Source: Lytechinus variegatus (lineage: Eukaryota > Echinodermata > Echinoidea > Temnopleuroida > Toxopneustidae). From it: a DNA stretch of 64,000 bases. Positions 11,881-23,097 of this stretch are shown one piece after another (within the stretch, counting starts at the first letter, position 1; each line of letters opens with the position of its first letter). Position numbers and translations under genes: made by a program. The stretch lies in assembly GCF_018143015.1 (NCBI RefSeq), contig NC_054741.1, forward strand, positions 41,754,510-41,818,509, in the 5' to 3' direction. The notes under the pieces were generated by a model. The model was not told the DNA's origin. It worked only from the letters and a program-made list of their open reading frames with translations, and made no database searches.

Positions 11881-12459
11881 TTAAGAGGTGTTTGTCCGGA
11901 AGGTGATTTTCTGGGTGGTAATTGTCCTAGGTCCTGTGATAGGACCTAATGGTGATTGGACCCATGGCAACGATAAATGATTGTTAGCCGAAATGGGTTT
12001 AGACAAAGTGATAGCGAACCAACTGAAGTTAGACCAAATGGAACATGGACGAAAATGAGAGTGCACCAAGTAGTTATTAGACCAATCGGCCATTAGACCA
12101 AAAGGTAGTAGACGTAATGATATTGGACAAAATGGATATTGGACCAACTGAAAAAAATACAATTAGACTAAATGATAATAAACACAACGGCTATTAGACC
12201 AACTGGCTATTAGACGAGATGGTAATTAGACGAAATGGTTATTGGACTATGTTGATAGTTGACTAACTAATGGTAGACGAAATGATATCAGACCATGCGA
12301 TAGTGGGGAAAAGGCAGTAGACGAAATGGCAATAAAGCGACAAATATCCATACAAAGAGTAATCCTGATTTCAAAATAATTTCATTCTCTTTTTCGTGTC
12401 TCAAAATACTAAGTAAAAGCATGTTTTATATCTTATCTGTAGCTCAAGTCCTGAAGAAA

Positions 12460-12650
12460 ATACCGCTGTGACATTATGCGTTGCGACATGTGACATTATG
12501 CGTTAACGATTTGCTGCGACATTATGCGTTGCGACATGTGACATTATGCGTTAGAAAAACTACGACATTATGCGTTGACTGCGACATTATGCGTCGGACG
12601 CTCTTGGTATAATGTCGCAGATTGCGACATTATGCGTTGGTGCGACAATT
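12460..12650 (+). repeat. Short repeats of 'GCGACATTATGCGTT'
   Basis: Seven direct copies of GACATTATGCGT lie between about 12470 and 12640, with spacers of 5-25 bp. One inverted relative ('ATAATGTCGCAGATTGCGACATTAT', about 12609-12633) forms a small hairpin. No protein or RNA identity is evident. The array lies just outside the right end of the foldback element. Confidence 0.85.
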
Positions 12651-13486
12651 GGGACCTTTCGCAATCATCACGGACGCTAGTATTAGGGTCCCCTAACACA
12701 AAAGTTAACGCTTAATCATACACTTGATTTTTAAGATTGATTGTGCATTACAGTCAATAGAATCAAACGTAGAAAACTGCTCTACGATCAATGCTAAGCT
12801 TTGTGTAACAGGGGGGTTACAGGCCCTACAAATCTGCTTTTCGTGTGCAAAATCCCTTTCCGCGACACCCGTACACGGCTGTTTCAGGGTGAAAATAAGC
12901 TTAGCGCCCCCTCGCGGCCCAAGTGCGCATATGCATTTAACGTTGTTGTGCTGCAATCTCTACAGGGGCGATGAAAAAATCTTTGGCGAATGTTGTGGCA
13001 TCTGGCGCTGACACGACCAACTCTCTCTGTCTGTCCCCAACAGTTTATTTATTTCGCAAGAATTCCGTGGAGGAAACATTTTTTTCCATGTTTGAAGTCG
13101 TAAGTATGGCAATGGGATTATACGTTTTCTGTTTTTTCCATTTTGTGATGTTGTTTGCGTTTGCATAATCCAATGTTAACTCGCAAATCTGGACCTAATT
13201 ATGGAACTTTATAAGGTCCAAAATGTAAAAAGTCCGGTTTGTCAGCATTTCGTATTTATTTTAGTTTTGTTTTCATTGCACTTAAGATTCATCTGGCGCA
13301 TTTTTTCGTGGGACCCAACATTAGAATTTACTTTAGGTTCATTTTTCGATACAGCACATTCTGTTTGTACAGGATGTGGGCGCCGCTACCTCGGGTGAAG
13401 CCGGGCAGGGCCGGGTCGCGGGCCGCCTGGCTGTGTGGTCAGACACCGCTCATGTACACAGCAGCTCAGCTGCGTTTCGTGAGCTG
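12651..13486. other. Unassigned stretch with small frames
   Basis: It contains several 65-95 aa overlapping frames on both strands, none with a recognisable domain. The segment near 12890-12930 is GC-richer. No splice structure or RNA gene was convincing. Confidence 0.35.
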
Positions 13487-13495
13487 AGGCAGAGC

Positions 13496-13945
13496 TAACC
13501 CAGGGAACTCCCGTCCGCGTAGCGGGCGGGAGCCCAGGAGCTTACCGTGTAATTGACCATACTCAATGGTCTACAAGGGTAGATTATGGTCAAAATATCT
13601 AGCAAGATAAATTATGAAAACAGAAATTATGCACTTACCACGATTAGGCCTATATGGATGATGGTCTAACGAGTGGCAGTTTTTCAGACATCTGGGCACA
13701 GACTGGAACCTCAAAAAAACGAAAAGTTTTCTCCTACCCCCGTCTCGATCGGCCATTTTTGTTATGAATTGCCACGCGTTAGACCTTCATCCATATACCG
13801 TAATCGTGGTAAGTGCATAATTTCTGTTTTCATAATTTATCTTGCTAGATATTTTGACCATAATCTACCCTTGTCCCGTGAGTATGGGTCAATACATGAG
13901 CTCCTGGGCGCCGGACCGCTCTGCGGGCCGGCGCTCCCTGGGTTA
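13496..13945. mobile_element. Long-inverted-repeat MITE with 9-bp target duplication (450 bp)
   Basis: Both ends read TAACCCAGGGA inward and are flanked by the direct duplication AGGCAGAGC (13487-13495 and 13946-13954). The arms extend through a region of arm-internal hairpins (13511-13535 and 13908-13934). They continue into a well matched block of about 80 bp, with left-arm TGGTCAAAATATCTAGCAAG (about 13588) reversed near 13860. A 9-bp duplication with long complex arms fits Mutator-like elements; this is an inference from structure only. Confidence 0.8.
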
Positions 13946-14246
13946 AGGCAGAGCTAGCTGAGCCAGACTGCCTGAGTGAGACTGAGAGTGCATTTGCTGT
14001 ACATGTAATGATTTGGCTGCGCCTAATGCTGCTGAGTGCTAACTTTGACTCGTAAAAAAGGGTATTTCACAGTCTTGGTCTAGACTCTTATTTTCACAAT
14101 TATGACAACACTTGCAATATTTTTGGCCATTTGTTTTTTTTTGCATACAAATTTACAGTCAGTGTTACCCATATCTGTGATACTGCGGCTATATTGACTA
14201 CATCGCACTAGTGACTAGATTCAAGGCCAGCAGTGCTACTGCTAGT

Positions 14247-14355
14247 TAGCCTGGAGGACTCGGTGATCATATTTTTTATGATTTTGATATTGCCATTTGA
14301 TCAAATGACAATATTATCAAAATCATAAAAAATATCACTGAGTCCTCTCGGCTAA
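14247..14355. repeat. Near-perfect palindrome (~47-bp arms)
   Basis: GAGGACTCGGTGATCATATT at 14254 pairs with the complement ending at 14347. The arms meet almost without a spacer at TTTGATCAAA, with only a few mismatches. Flanking 'TTAGCC' also recurs inverted. The structure fits a very short foldback MITE. Confidence 0.85.
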
Positions 14356-14385
14356 GTGGTAGTACTAGTAGGCCCTATAGATTCT

Positions 14386-14731
14386 AGATATTTTAATTGA
14401 TTTTTTTAGGGTGGGTTAGATTCTGCTTGAGGTTTGAGGTTTTTCCAGATACATGGGGGGGGGGGGGTATTGCATTAAAAATATGCTGTACTGCATAGAG
14501 TCTATACGGCGGGTCTGGGGATTGGGTTTGAAATGAAGGATTTTGTGTTTTTTTATTTCTTTAGATTTTTTAATTGATTTTTTTAGGGTTAGATTCTGCT
14601 TGAGGTTTTTTCAGATACATGGGGGGGGGGGGTATTGCGTTAAAAATATGCTGTACTTCATAGAGTCTATACGGTGGGTCCGGGGAATTGGGTCTGAAAT
14701 GAAGGATTTTGTGTTTTTTATTTCTTTGTTT
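14386..14731 (+). repeat. Tandem duplication, 173-bp period, two copies
   Basis: The block around TTTTAATTGATTTTTTTAGG, 'TTAGATTCTGCTTGAGG', the long G run and 'AGTCTATACGG' occurs twice with a period of 173 bp. For example 'TTCTGC' is at 14421 and 14594. The copies differ by small indels (such as TTTGAGG gained or lost) and a few substitutions. A frame spanning the second copy (14543-14809) is not credible as a gene. Confidence 0.9.
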
Positions 14732-15479
14732 TCTCAATTTTTTAGTTTCAATGAATCAATCAATAACACACATTGCTACATTTATTCACAAGAAACTATA
14801 CACACATAGGTCAGGTAGGCCCTAAATTTTAATTTTCTATTGTATCAGACCAAAATATACATTTATTATTATAGTTCATACATGATAGTTTATCTCTGCA
14901 CGCGCTTCTTTTGTGGCATTTCTTGTTTACTAAATTTCATCATAAGATGACTTTCATTTTTCAAAGATCCTTTTATCTTTAATATAACATGTCTTCTGTG
15001 TGCACGTTTTGTACAGGGAAGATTAGCATAAATTCTGTTCGTCTTTTTTATCATCATGATAGTTGTTCTCTGGTGAAACATGTATTCAAAGAATTTCTTC
15101 TTTTGTTGATTTGAGTGTTGATACGTCATATTTAACTAATGTCACCAACATAATCTGAAAAATCTAATTTCACACATGAAAATGACATTATTACCAATAT
15201 ATTTATAGGTCTTTTTATTTTATGTATCCTTTCAACTAGTTCCCCTAGTCTCAAAAATTGAAGGAAAAAATATGTATGTTACATCAGAGGTTAAATCTAA
15301 ATCATACCTATATTACATCAGATAAAATAAACATCTAAAACAACTGCCAGCTATTTTACTTTTTATATGAAAAAAATTAAAAATTATATCACACAATTTT
15401 CAGTAATAATCTACACATCTGTGACGTTACAAAATAGAATAATTTGAAATTTATGTCTCCAATATCCTGACTTCTACAT

Positions 15480-15724
15480 TTAATCTTCTTCATTTGTCAG
15501 TTGCTTGGTGATGGAATGAGTCATTTTCTGAAGCAATGAGATGGAAGGAACCTTCATAGCATCCAACAAACAAGGATTTCTATGAGGCATTGTGTTTTCC
15601 ACATTGCAGACCTCTGTATCACCAACTTAAATGAGCCTCCACCTGTCCACCATGATCTCCCCCAAACTTAATCCACACCTCTTCTTCAGGAATTGCCCCA
15701 TCGTGAGTTGTGAGAAATCCATTC
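15480..15724 (-). pseudogene. Probable exon fragment with 'VWIKFGGDHGG' motif
   Basis: On the minus strand a polypyrimidine acceptor (TTTCCACAG) precedes position 15724. The following frame reads through 'TTHDGAIPEEEVWIKFGGDHGG'-type sequence for about 34 codons before TGA. A one-base shift then opens a second frame containing 'GDTEVCNVENTMPHRNP', which ends at TAA (15480-15482). The IK-GGD-G pattern followed by a 'NVE/PN' block reminds me of an uncharacterised protein family expanded in several marine invertebrates. That is memory, not a search. The frameshift suggests a pseudogene, or an intron I have not placed. Neighbouring minus-strand exon-like signals are at 17260-17413 and 18199. Confidence 0.4.
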
Positions 15725-16300
15725 CTGTGGAAAGATGATGGAACATGAACATATGGGTAGGTTTTGATGATTTCTACCAATTAATAGCTTTAGCTATGAA
15801 AAAAAGGCTGGCCTCCCTCAACATTTTTAAAGATATTTCTATTACTCTTTTTCGTTTGAGTCTTCTGGTAATGCAAAATTTGAGGCCACACTGGTGACAA
15901 TCGGCACAGTTTTAAAAAAATAATACAATTATGCAAGTGCATATCAAAATTTGCTCAAAAACTTGTTTTAGTACAAATCCAATGCTTTATTCTGTCTCCA
16001 GGAAAGATTTATGATTGTATATATTATTCTCACTTTTGATGAATTTAATCATGAATCTGGTGGCAGATTATAATATCTATTGTCATTTAAAGGTGCAAAT
16101 GAAATGATCATGAATAATCCTTTGTGGCAATGTCCTTGAGATGAATTTATTGATTTCACATTCTTTATGATCATTAAAACTATTAAAAATAAAGCAATAT
16201 TCTGGTGCTAACTTTTCTTTCTGTTTCTGTTGTCTAACCACCTCCAGTCTGTGACTCTGCTATGGACCTAGTGAATCACTGTTGACTGTCCATAGTTCAA

Positions 16301-16672
16301 GTGAGGATTGGCAAACCTGGTCATTTCTTGATTACCTACAGAATGCAATTGCAACATATGCAAAATCTTATGCAGGAATGGGGCTATAGCAGTGATGGGA
16401 CACTACATTTGACTGTGAAGATCAGACGATGCAATTCCCGTTGGTCAGCCCCCCCCCCCAAGGAGCCATGCACTGCCAGAGATCTTGAGCCAGGTCTTCA
16501 GTGGTTATCCATTGATAAGAAGAACGGAGATAATAAAGACAGTGAGGTCAGTATGACATTAATTCTCAGTGAAAATTACCTATTCATCTGTCTGTACTGT
16601 GGACCAATTAAGGTGCCCATCATTCATCATGGCCAATGTCTTTGCTGCATCTTGTTATGTAAATCTCTTTGA
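16301..16672 (+). other. Unassigned 123-codon open frame
   Basis: This is the longest plus-strand frame in the low-repeat stretch. It contains a C homopolymer (about 16449-16459) encoding Pro-Pro-Pro, which is prone to frame change. No domain, signal peptide or membrane segment was recognised. A GAG|GTCAGT context near 16549 could be a splice donor. It lies on the strand opposite the exon-like fragments on either side, so it may be chance. Confidence 0.2.
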
Positions 16673-17259
16673 ATGACTATTAAACAAGAAGAAGCTTTCT
16701 TCACATGTATAAGCTCTAAAGCATATATACATAACAATTTTGATTTAATATTTTGATGGCCATTCATTAGAAGACACCCCCCCCCCCCGCAATTCAAATT
16801 TGGTGCTTTTAAATTCATCTGCCACTATACAGGTTGAAAGAAAATGCCCCCACTCACTTGCATGTACACACTGGTTCATGGCTCCCAAAATTTTCACCAC
16901 AAAGAAAAGGGGATAAGAAAAGGAAAGTAAAAGGGTGAAACATATTACTTTCTGAATATTGTGTCAATTTCTATCACAGTTACTATTACTTAAATGTAAA
17001 AATTAGTCAATATGGAAGAAAATGCTTGAAGATGAGAAATCAAAGTGATTTGGATATCATAAGGAAGGGGATATATACTTTTTTTCCAACTATAAGTAGA
17101 TCAACATCTATACTTGTAAACCATTCTTTAAAAAAATTATGTTTTATCTATATTTCAAAGAAATAAACAAGTAGTATGTTGCATTTGTACAGGTGATGAG
17201 CTTTGAATTGAGATAATTCTCTCATGTAATTCACAGTGCTAAGAATTTGCGTTACTTAC

Positions 17260-17413
17260 TGTTCCAGGTATCTTGTTGATTTCGACGTGACCATCTTCCT
17301 AACGCTTCTTCCAAACAATGAACTGGAGGCTCTTTCCACGAATGAATGTTTAGCTGCTTCAAGTGTGATTCCAGCTTTTTCAAGAGCTTCTTGTTGTTCT
17401 ACTTCTACTGGCC
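17260..17413 (-). other. Putative exon with consensus splice donor
   Basis: On the minus strand a frame of about 50 codons runs to 17260 and is followed immediately by GTAAGT, a strong donor. The peptide has a Glu/Gln-rich start ('VEVEQQEALEKAGITLEA') and a basic end ('SLFGRSVRKMVTSKSTR'), like a compact coding exon. An upstream stop limits the frame, and the best acceptor (TTCACAG, about 17440) would include that stop. Exon 5' end and phase are therefore uncertain. It is collinear with the fragment at 15480-15724. Confidence 0.35.
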
Positions 17414-17739
17414 TTTATTGTAGTTAACATGTCCTGTGAATGTTTTTAGGAGCCCAGTTTTGCTACAAACACAGTAAACCTCAAGTTCACATATTGTTAA
17501 AAAACGGTCTACTTGTAACATTATCTAGGAAAAAGTTCTACAAATTGGACATGGTGAAACTTTTCATTCATTATGTTTTCAGTATTTACTGAGGTACTCA
17601 CTACAAAAGGAAGTTGGGGTCAAAAGGTCAAGTTTTTGTTCAACTTGGTCACATTCCTTTATTTCTGCATCAATTATGTTCACACTACATCTGATCCTTG
17701 GGTAATACATGTACTTTCATTAGGATAATGGGTCAAAGG

Positions 17740-17781
17740 CCTAATGTTAATAATCAACTGCCTAATGTTAATAATCAACTG
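17740..17781 (+). repeat. 21-bp direct tandem duplication
   Basis: Two exact adjacent copies of a 21-bp unit beginning CCTAATGTTAATAATCAACT. It is a simple local duplication without flanking structure. Confidence 0.9.
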
Positions 17782-18189
17782 AAAATTACTTAGTCAGAAA
17801 AGGTGGTTTATTGGATTCCCTATCTTTTGCTTATAATTATTTTTTTTCAAATTTAGTATTTCTCCATCAAATCTGACAAATTCATTATTTTTTTATCAAT
17901 AATTATTAAACGATGTCAGTAATAAGAGTTTTGAGAAACATGTGCAAGTATATGTACCAATATCCATGTGCAGAATATTTGCTGCAAGGTTAAATGCTAC
18001 AGTGAAATTTTAAAGTCCGCAACCATAGGATACGGGAAAAGAGTTCTTGCAGCCTTTGATGTACTTATAAAGATCAAGATAGAATTCACCCAAAACATCT
18101 ATTAGGTGTTAGTAGCTGAAAATATCCTAGATTAGTTCAGAACTATTCATCTGGAAGAAGAGACAAGTCAAAGCATTTTAAACAATTTC

Positions 18190-18205
18190 AAAACTTACCT
18201 GCGCT
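18190..18205 (-). promoter_or_regulatory. Consensus splice donor, minus strand
   Basis: The minus strand reads GCGCAG|GTAAGTTTTG, with the exon side at 18199 and above. It matches the metazoan donor consensus at nearly every position. No long coding frame adjoins it, so it could end a 5' untranslated exon of the putative minus-strand gene. Chance is possible in 64 kb. Confidence 0.25.
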
Positions 18206-18639
18206 ATATTTGTTTTTAATTGATATGCAGTTAGAATTGATCAAATTCTGATTGCAAGCTGACAAATTTATTTAAAAGGAGGGTATTAACATGAATGTAT
18301 TTCAATACAAATAAGACATCTCTGGCAGTCTTGCCTGCATTATTATGCAATTCAATATGGTCAGAAGTTCGGTATGGAAATGGGTGGATAATGGAAAAAG
18401 TATTTGTCGAGTTAAATGCCAATAATTGAATAATATTAAATTCAATTATCAATAAAAAAAAGACTTCTGGAATGTCTCTCTACAGTTATTATTCATGACA
18501 TGTCTAATTATACTACACTAGTAGGAAAATGTCATAATAATCTAATATTCAAATTGAAAAAAAAAATTTAGTTCCAATAATTTAGATATATTTCACTTCA
18601 AACTTTAATTCAAAGACTACAGGCATCACTTTTTATACG

Positions 18640-18965
18640 CCCGTCTTGAATGAATGAGGAAATCAACTCTTTTTAATATCCATATATTTTTATTGATCTT
18701 TTACAAACGTTTACGTATTTTATTTTTTATTATTTTTAATTTACTATTTCCTCATTATCTTATGTACATGTATATAAATTTTCTTTGCCAAAGTATTCTT
18801 GCCTATACACATATTTCTCATGTCAGTTTTTACAAAGGTTACTGTTTTTTAATGTTTAAAATATGTAATGAGTCTTTTTATTGTTTTTACTTTGTATACA
18901 TGAACAATTCAGCCATTTGGCTGCGACTCATGTTTCTAATAAACCTTGAATTGAATTGAATTGTA
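18640..18965 (+). mobile_element. 5'-truncated LINE 3' end with (TTGAA)n tail
   Basis: The segment is T-rich and ends with AATAAACCTTGAATTGAATT plus a further partial unit (18938-18962), the short-microsatellite 3' terminus seen in CR1/L2-type LINEs. No reverse transcriptase is left. The open frame 18654-18959 is T-rich 3'-UTR sequence. Confidence 0.6.
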
Positions 18966-20092
18966 TGTTAAATAGTAGGTTAAAAACAACTGAAAATATG
19001 TATTATAATAGCAATGTATTATATTGTATCATATGAATTATGACTATGGTTTACATTTCTAGTCACTTAAAATGCAGAGAACAACGAGATTCAGATTATT
19101 TTTACAAATTCAATAATTTTGAGAATATAAAGGAATGAGCTACATGTGCATGTCATATCCAATCTAATCAATTACCAGTAGTCACTTATCTGATTTGTAA
19201 TTTATATTTACTGTATTTTTAAGTCTTGTATCATTGCATAAAAAAATTTATCCACGGGGTACTGAATTTGCCAGGCATGTGAAGGTGAAAGTAATTTTTC
19301 AGTGTTTTTTTTTAATTGTTATGTACACTGTAATTGATATGCATACAACAATGATAGATAACCAATTTTTATGGCTGTGTGAGTGGTAGATCACATGAAA
19401 TTTGCAAATATATTGTTTTAAAATGACTGATTTTTTCATATTCATATTAATTCTTTTTTTGGGAGGGGGTAGATAATGCAGACCTGACAAGTGACCATTA
19501 TTTTCATTTAGGAGTTCAATCCCTTCTCCTTTCATCCATATTTCATAGCTTTTATAAAGTTACGAGGGTTTCATTAACCCAACATACAGACATGTAGAGA
19601 TTGAACTTTACCTCCTACCTCAGTTGTTATACATGCTTATTAAAATATTATTTTATTGGAAGGTTTCTTTCAAGTAAAATTACGGTATTGTCTTGATGTT
19701 TATTTATATATATATCTGTGCATGTAATGTCACTGGAGGGCAAATTTTCAAATGTGGTTCAATAAATAGTTGAATGTGAATGAAACTCTATCCGTATCTA
19801 AACTTCCTAAAATATGTAGTAATTCACTGCAATTTTATTGTAAATTTTGAATGAAATTCGTTTATATAATCTTACTCTTTTTATAAGCAAGGGATGACCT
19901 GCCATGACTACTTGAGACATCTAACATTCTGCTGTATAATCAAGGATAAAGGCACAAGGGTGAGGCACATGTACTTGTATGCTGCCTGGCATGCTATATT
20001 TTGAGAATGACTCCTTGATTAGGCAGCCTTATCCAAATGAAAGGCCATTGTCATTAATACGCCACCCCTTCCTCAATTTTGCCTTCTCCAGT
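18966..20092. other. Unassigned AT-rich stretch
   Basis: No coding frame, RNA gene or repeat structure was recognised apart from a short (AT)n run near 19700. A minus-strand frame at 19299-19535 has no domain. Confidence 0.4.
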
Positions 20093-20246
20093 GCCCCAAT
20101 TGCATAAAAGTTAGTATTATGGTAACCTTGTTATCAAATGGTAACTACCATGTTAACACTAATCAAAGCCAATCAAGATCAAGGACTCCATACAAGTTGT
20201 ATTTGCATGGTAAATCATAATTGTAACTTTTTTATGCAATGGGGCC
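20093..20246. mobile_element. Short MITE with 'GGCCCCATTGCATAAAA' ends
   Basis: The left end, CCCCAATTGCATAAAAGTTA, pairs imperfectly with the right end, whose complement reads CCCCATTGCATAAAAAAGTT. The arms extend about 35 bp. A similar phrase ('CCCCAATTCATTAAGGCTAA') occurs near 62170, so the family may be dispersed. No clear target duplication was found. Confidence 0.6.
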
Positions 20247-21004
20247 GATGTATATTAAATCCTTGATCACTGACAACAAACAATTAATGAAACGGGACAA
20301 AGGCAGTATTGATGAACTGAAAAACCAGAGTCAAAGGCAGGGTTGGAAGGGATGTCCCCCCCCCTCCTCATTTTGAAAAAAAATCTCAATTGAACATACT
20401 GCTAATATAACTATAGGCCTATAGCTAGTTTTAGGAAATTGCATAGAAAATTGTCATCTGCACCCACTCAATTTTCAGTTTTGCTCTTTGCACCCTCTTG
20501 ATTTTAAAAATACTGGACCTTCCTCTGAGGTATTGTGGGGTTGGATTGGCTTGGGTATTTATGACGGTGGGGGGGGGGGGTAATATTTCACCTCCACAAT
20601 AAGAAAAAACATAGTTTCCATTTAAAAAATTTAACAAGTAAAGTTATTTAAAAAAAAATCAGTGACAATGATACTAGTCAACACCAGGGGCTGTGAGGGG
20701 GGGGGGGGGGGCTGTGAGGGCTTTCTAAAACCATGTACAAAAACATAAAAATTACCATATAAATATGATTATTGCATGGTCAGCCCCCATTTTCAAAACT
20801 TCCACGGCACCTAACACCACTTTCCAGAAGGGGCGGGGGGGGGACTGCCTTATCCTCAAAAGTAAGATGGCCCCGGGGCCGGCCCCTGTCTCTGGATCTG
20901 GTTCGGTATTATCAAGTCAGTGGCATACACAGGGGTGGGGGTTACAGGGGTTAAACCCCCTTCAATTTTTTTAACCCTCCCACCCCCACCACAATTAAAA
21001 AAAA

Positions 21005-21190
21005 CACTATTTTTTATATTCAAGTTTTTATTGAAGTAAATCATAACAATCACAATATTTACAAATGATTAGCATGATGGAAAAGCATAAAATCATGAAA
21101 CATTACAAATAAAAAAGGCAGATTTAAGATTAAAATGATCTATAAGTTTTCAAGAGGGAAGCGCCGAGATAGAAAAAAAAGACCGCCCTT
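21005..21190 (-). mobile_element. 5'-truncated copy of the L1/Tx1-like LINE 3' end
   Basis: Blocks such as 'AATCACAATATTTACA', followed by 'AGCA...AAAATCA', match the 3' end of the element at 41624-43394 in the same (minus) orientation, with T-rich sequence on the left representing the poly(A) side. It is a very short insertion without coding sequence. Confidence 0.5.
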
Positions 21191-23097
21191 ACTAAATTTT
21201 TTGAAAGACCCTTTTTTATTCAATTATTTATTTATTCATTTATTTCTTTTTTTTTTTTTTTTTGGGGGGGGGTTAGGGACGACCAAAAATTGAAGGCTAA
21301 GACTGTTTTTTTTTTTTTGGGGGGGTCATCAACATTTCATTCAGCTTGACCCATCCCTCTTAAATATTCCTACTTAGGCTACTATAACAAGTTATTTATT
21401 TTTTTCATTTTTTTAATGAGAAAGAGTTTGCCTATTTTTTAGAGGACCGCCAACTTAAGCAATTCATGCCATTGAAAAAATAGGCCAATGTACTCTCATG
21501 GCTTATATGATGACAGCTAGTTAGAAGAAATAATTTTTTTCCATGATCAATCATGATCCGTGGTACATGTACTTGGTATCGTCGACTCGATCTCCCATTC
21601 TAAAATAGGCTCTCCCCAGGATCAAGTCTAAAAAGGATCACAAAATGCTGTCAGACGAACGTGAATCGTTTTAGTTGCAACATTTCTCTCAAATTTTAAT
21701 TATGAGAAGAGTAATGGAATAATTCAAGTAGAATTTTCCTCTAAAACAAATACATTTGTTCAAGTGGTCTCGCTGTGTTTGGTCCGGTCTTGGACCTAAC
21801 GTTAGATCTAGACCCATTTCCGCATTCAAAGTGTGATCGATGACGTCCAGATAGTTTTGTTTACAAATAAATCGTAAATCGTTAGCGGTGAAGGATCGAT
21901 TGCCAATTGGTATTTATAAATTTCAATGATTCAAATCTATATAAAGTAAATTCAACATATCGTCATAATTTTTCTGACAAAACTTAACAAAAAATATCTA
22001 AAACTTCTAACAAACTTATTTTTATTTGAATTTGTTACTTTATTCATGAAATATACACCTTCCAAATCTTATAATGAAACAATGATCGTGTTATAAGTTC
22101 CCAGAAGAAACTTGGCAACGTCAAAGACCGTATATGGTATTTGACGTGCATTAGTCGTACTGGGTAGCAAAAGTAGAAGTAAAAGACAACTAATGATGGG
22201 TTATTGATGCCGATCGGATATATTATTAAGCAAGACATTATATCTTTTGAGACGTTGAGAACACCAAATCGGAGTAGTGTTTTTCAAGATATTATGCCTG
22301 AAATGGTCGCTCTCTGCGAGTCCCAGGGGCCAGGCTCATTCGCGATTGCACTGAAAATGTCACTAATAAGAGTGGAACTTTCAGGATTTATGTGAATATC
22401 ATCAAAATGATAAGGATTTTAGAAATTTGGAATGTGATTTCTCGTGAAATTTTGGAGATACCATATGACGATGGAAAGGAATAACCTTAAAAGGTAAGGC
22501 AAACCTCCAAAAATGTAGCTTTTTAACACATGTTGAATTGAAATCTTACAGTTGATCGTCGAGTAGTGTAAAAGTTGAAATAGCATATCAGCTGGCTGGG
22601 CAGCGCGCGAGGATTTCGTGCGCGCGTACTTGAAAGGGCTTATTTTGTACACAGCCTATGGGAGTGAAACAGCCGTGCGTACCGCATTCATGCATGTATA
22701 TTACGACTGATGGCTGGAGATAATAAAATGCAGGACCTAAAATACATTTATGACATGGATAAGAAAGTGGTTTTTCAAACAAATCGAGAACATATTGAGT
22801 GAGGAAAATCTTACTGAATGAAGGCTTAAATATAGATCATTACAGTCCATCGAATCGATATTACATTTAATGTGGATTATTGGTGGGTCACTGGCAATTG
22901 ATTTCATGGATAAGATCAACCTCTCCAGCCGAACATTTCGCATGCGTTGATATGTACACATCATATGCGATACCTTTGAACTCGTTTCCTTTTGTTTCTT
23001 TTGTTTCTTTGTTTCTTTTGTTTACTCCTTATACACAAACGATATGCCTCTCGCACACGATGTGAGGGGCATTATGTTTTACATTCCCCAGAAATGG
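21191..23097. other. Unassigned stretch, partly CpG-containing
   Basis: It contains long T and G homopolymers (21246-21330), then more complex sequence with CpG-bearing segments (21560-21860, 22200-22340, 22590-22700). A plus-strand frame at 22204-22395 ('QDIMPEMVALCESQGPGSF') looks more protein-like than its neighbours but matches nothing I recognise. No RNA gene was found. Confidence 0.35.

Larger units (their letters stand above)
9731..12269. mobile_element. Large foldback element made of 'TTGGTCTAATAGCC' minisatellite arms (~2.5 kb)
   Basis: The left arm starts AGTTAGTCAACTATCAACAT (9731). The right arm ends with its reverse complement (about 12249-12269), with similarity along about 400 bp of each outer arm. 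The outer arms consist of degenerate 12-18-bp units of the type 'TTGGTCTAATAGCCA'. The inner arms consist of 'GGACAATTACCCCC' units (10090-10505) and their complement (11700-11880). The matching frames at 9837-10121 (+) and 11881-12162 (-) encode nearly the same peptide only because they lie in the arms. The loop (10506-11690) is unique. No target duplication was identified, and sequence outside the arms does not match. Confidence 0.85.

Noticed and set aside
9837..12162. Two matching ~94-codon frames on opposite strands
   Set aside because: They are mirror images because they lie in the arms of the foldback element and consist of minisatellite units.
12460..12650. CRISPR-like array of 15-mers
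   Set aside because: Spacers are 5-25 bp and unequal, an inverted copy is present, and there are no cas genes.
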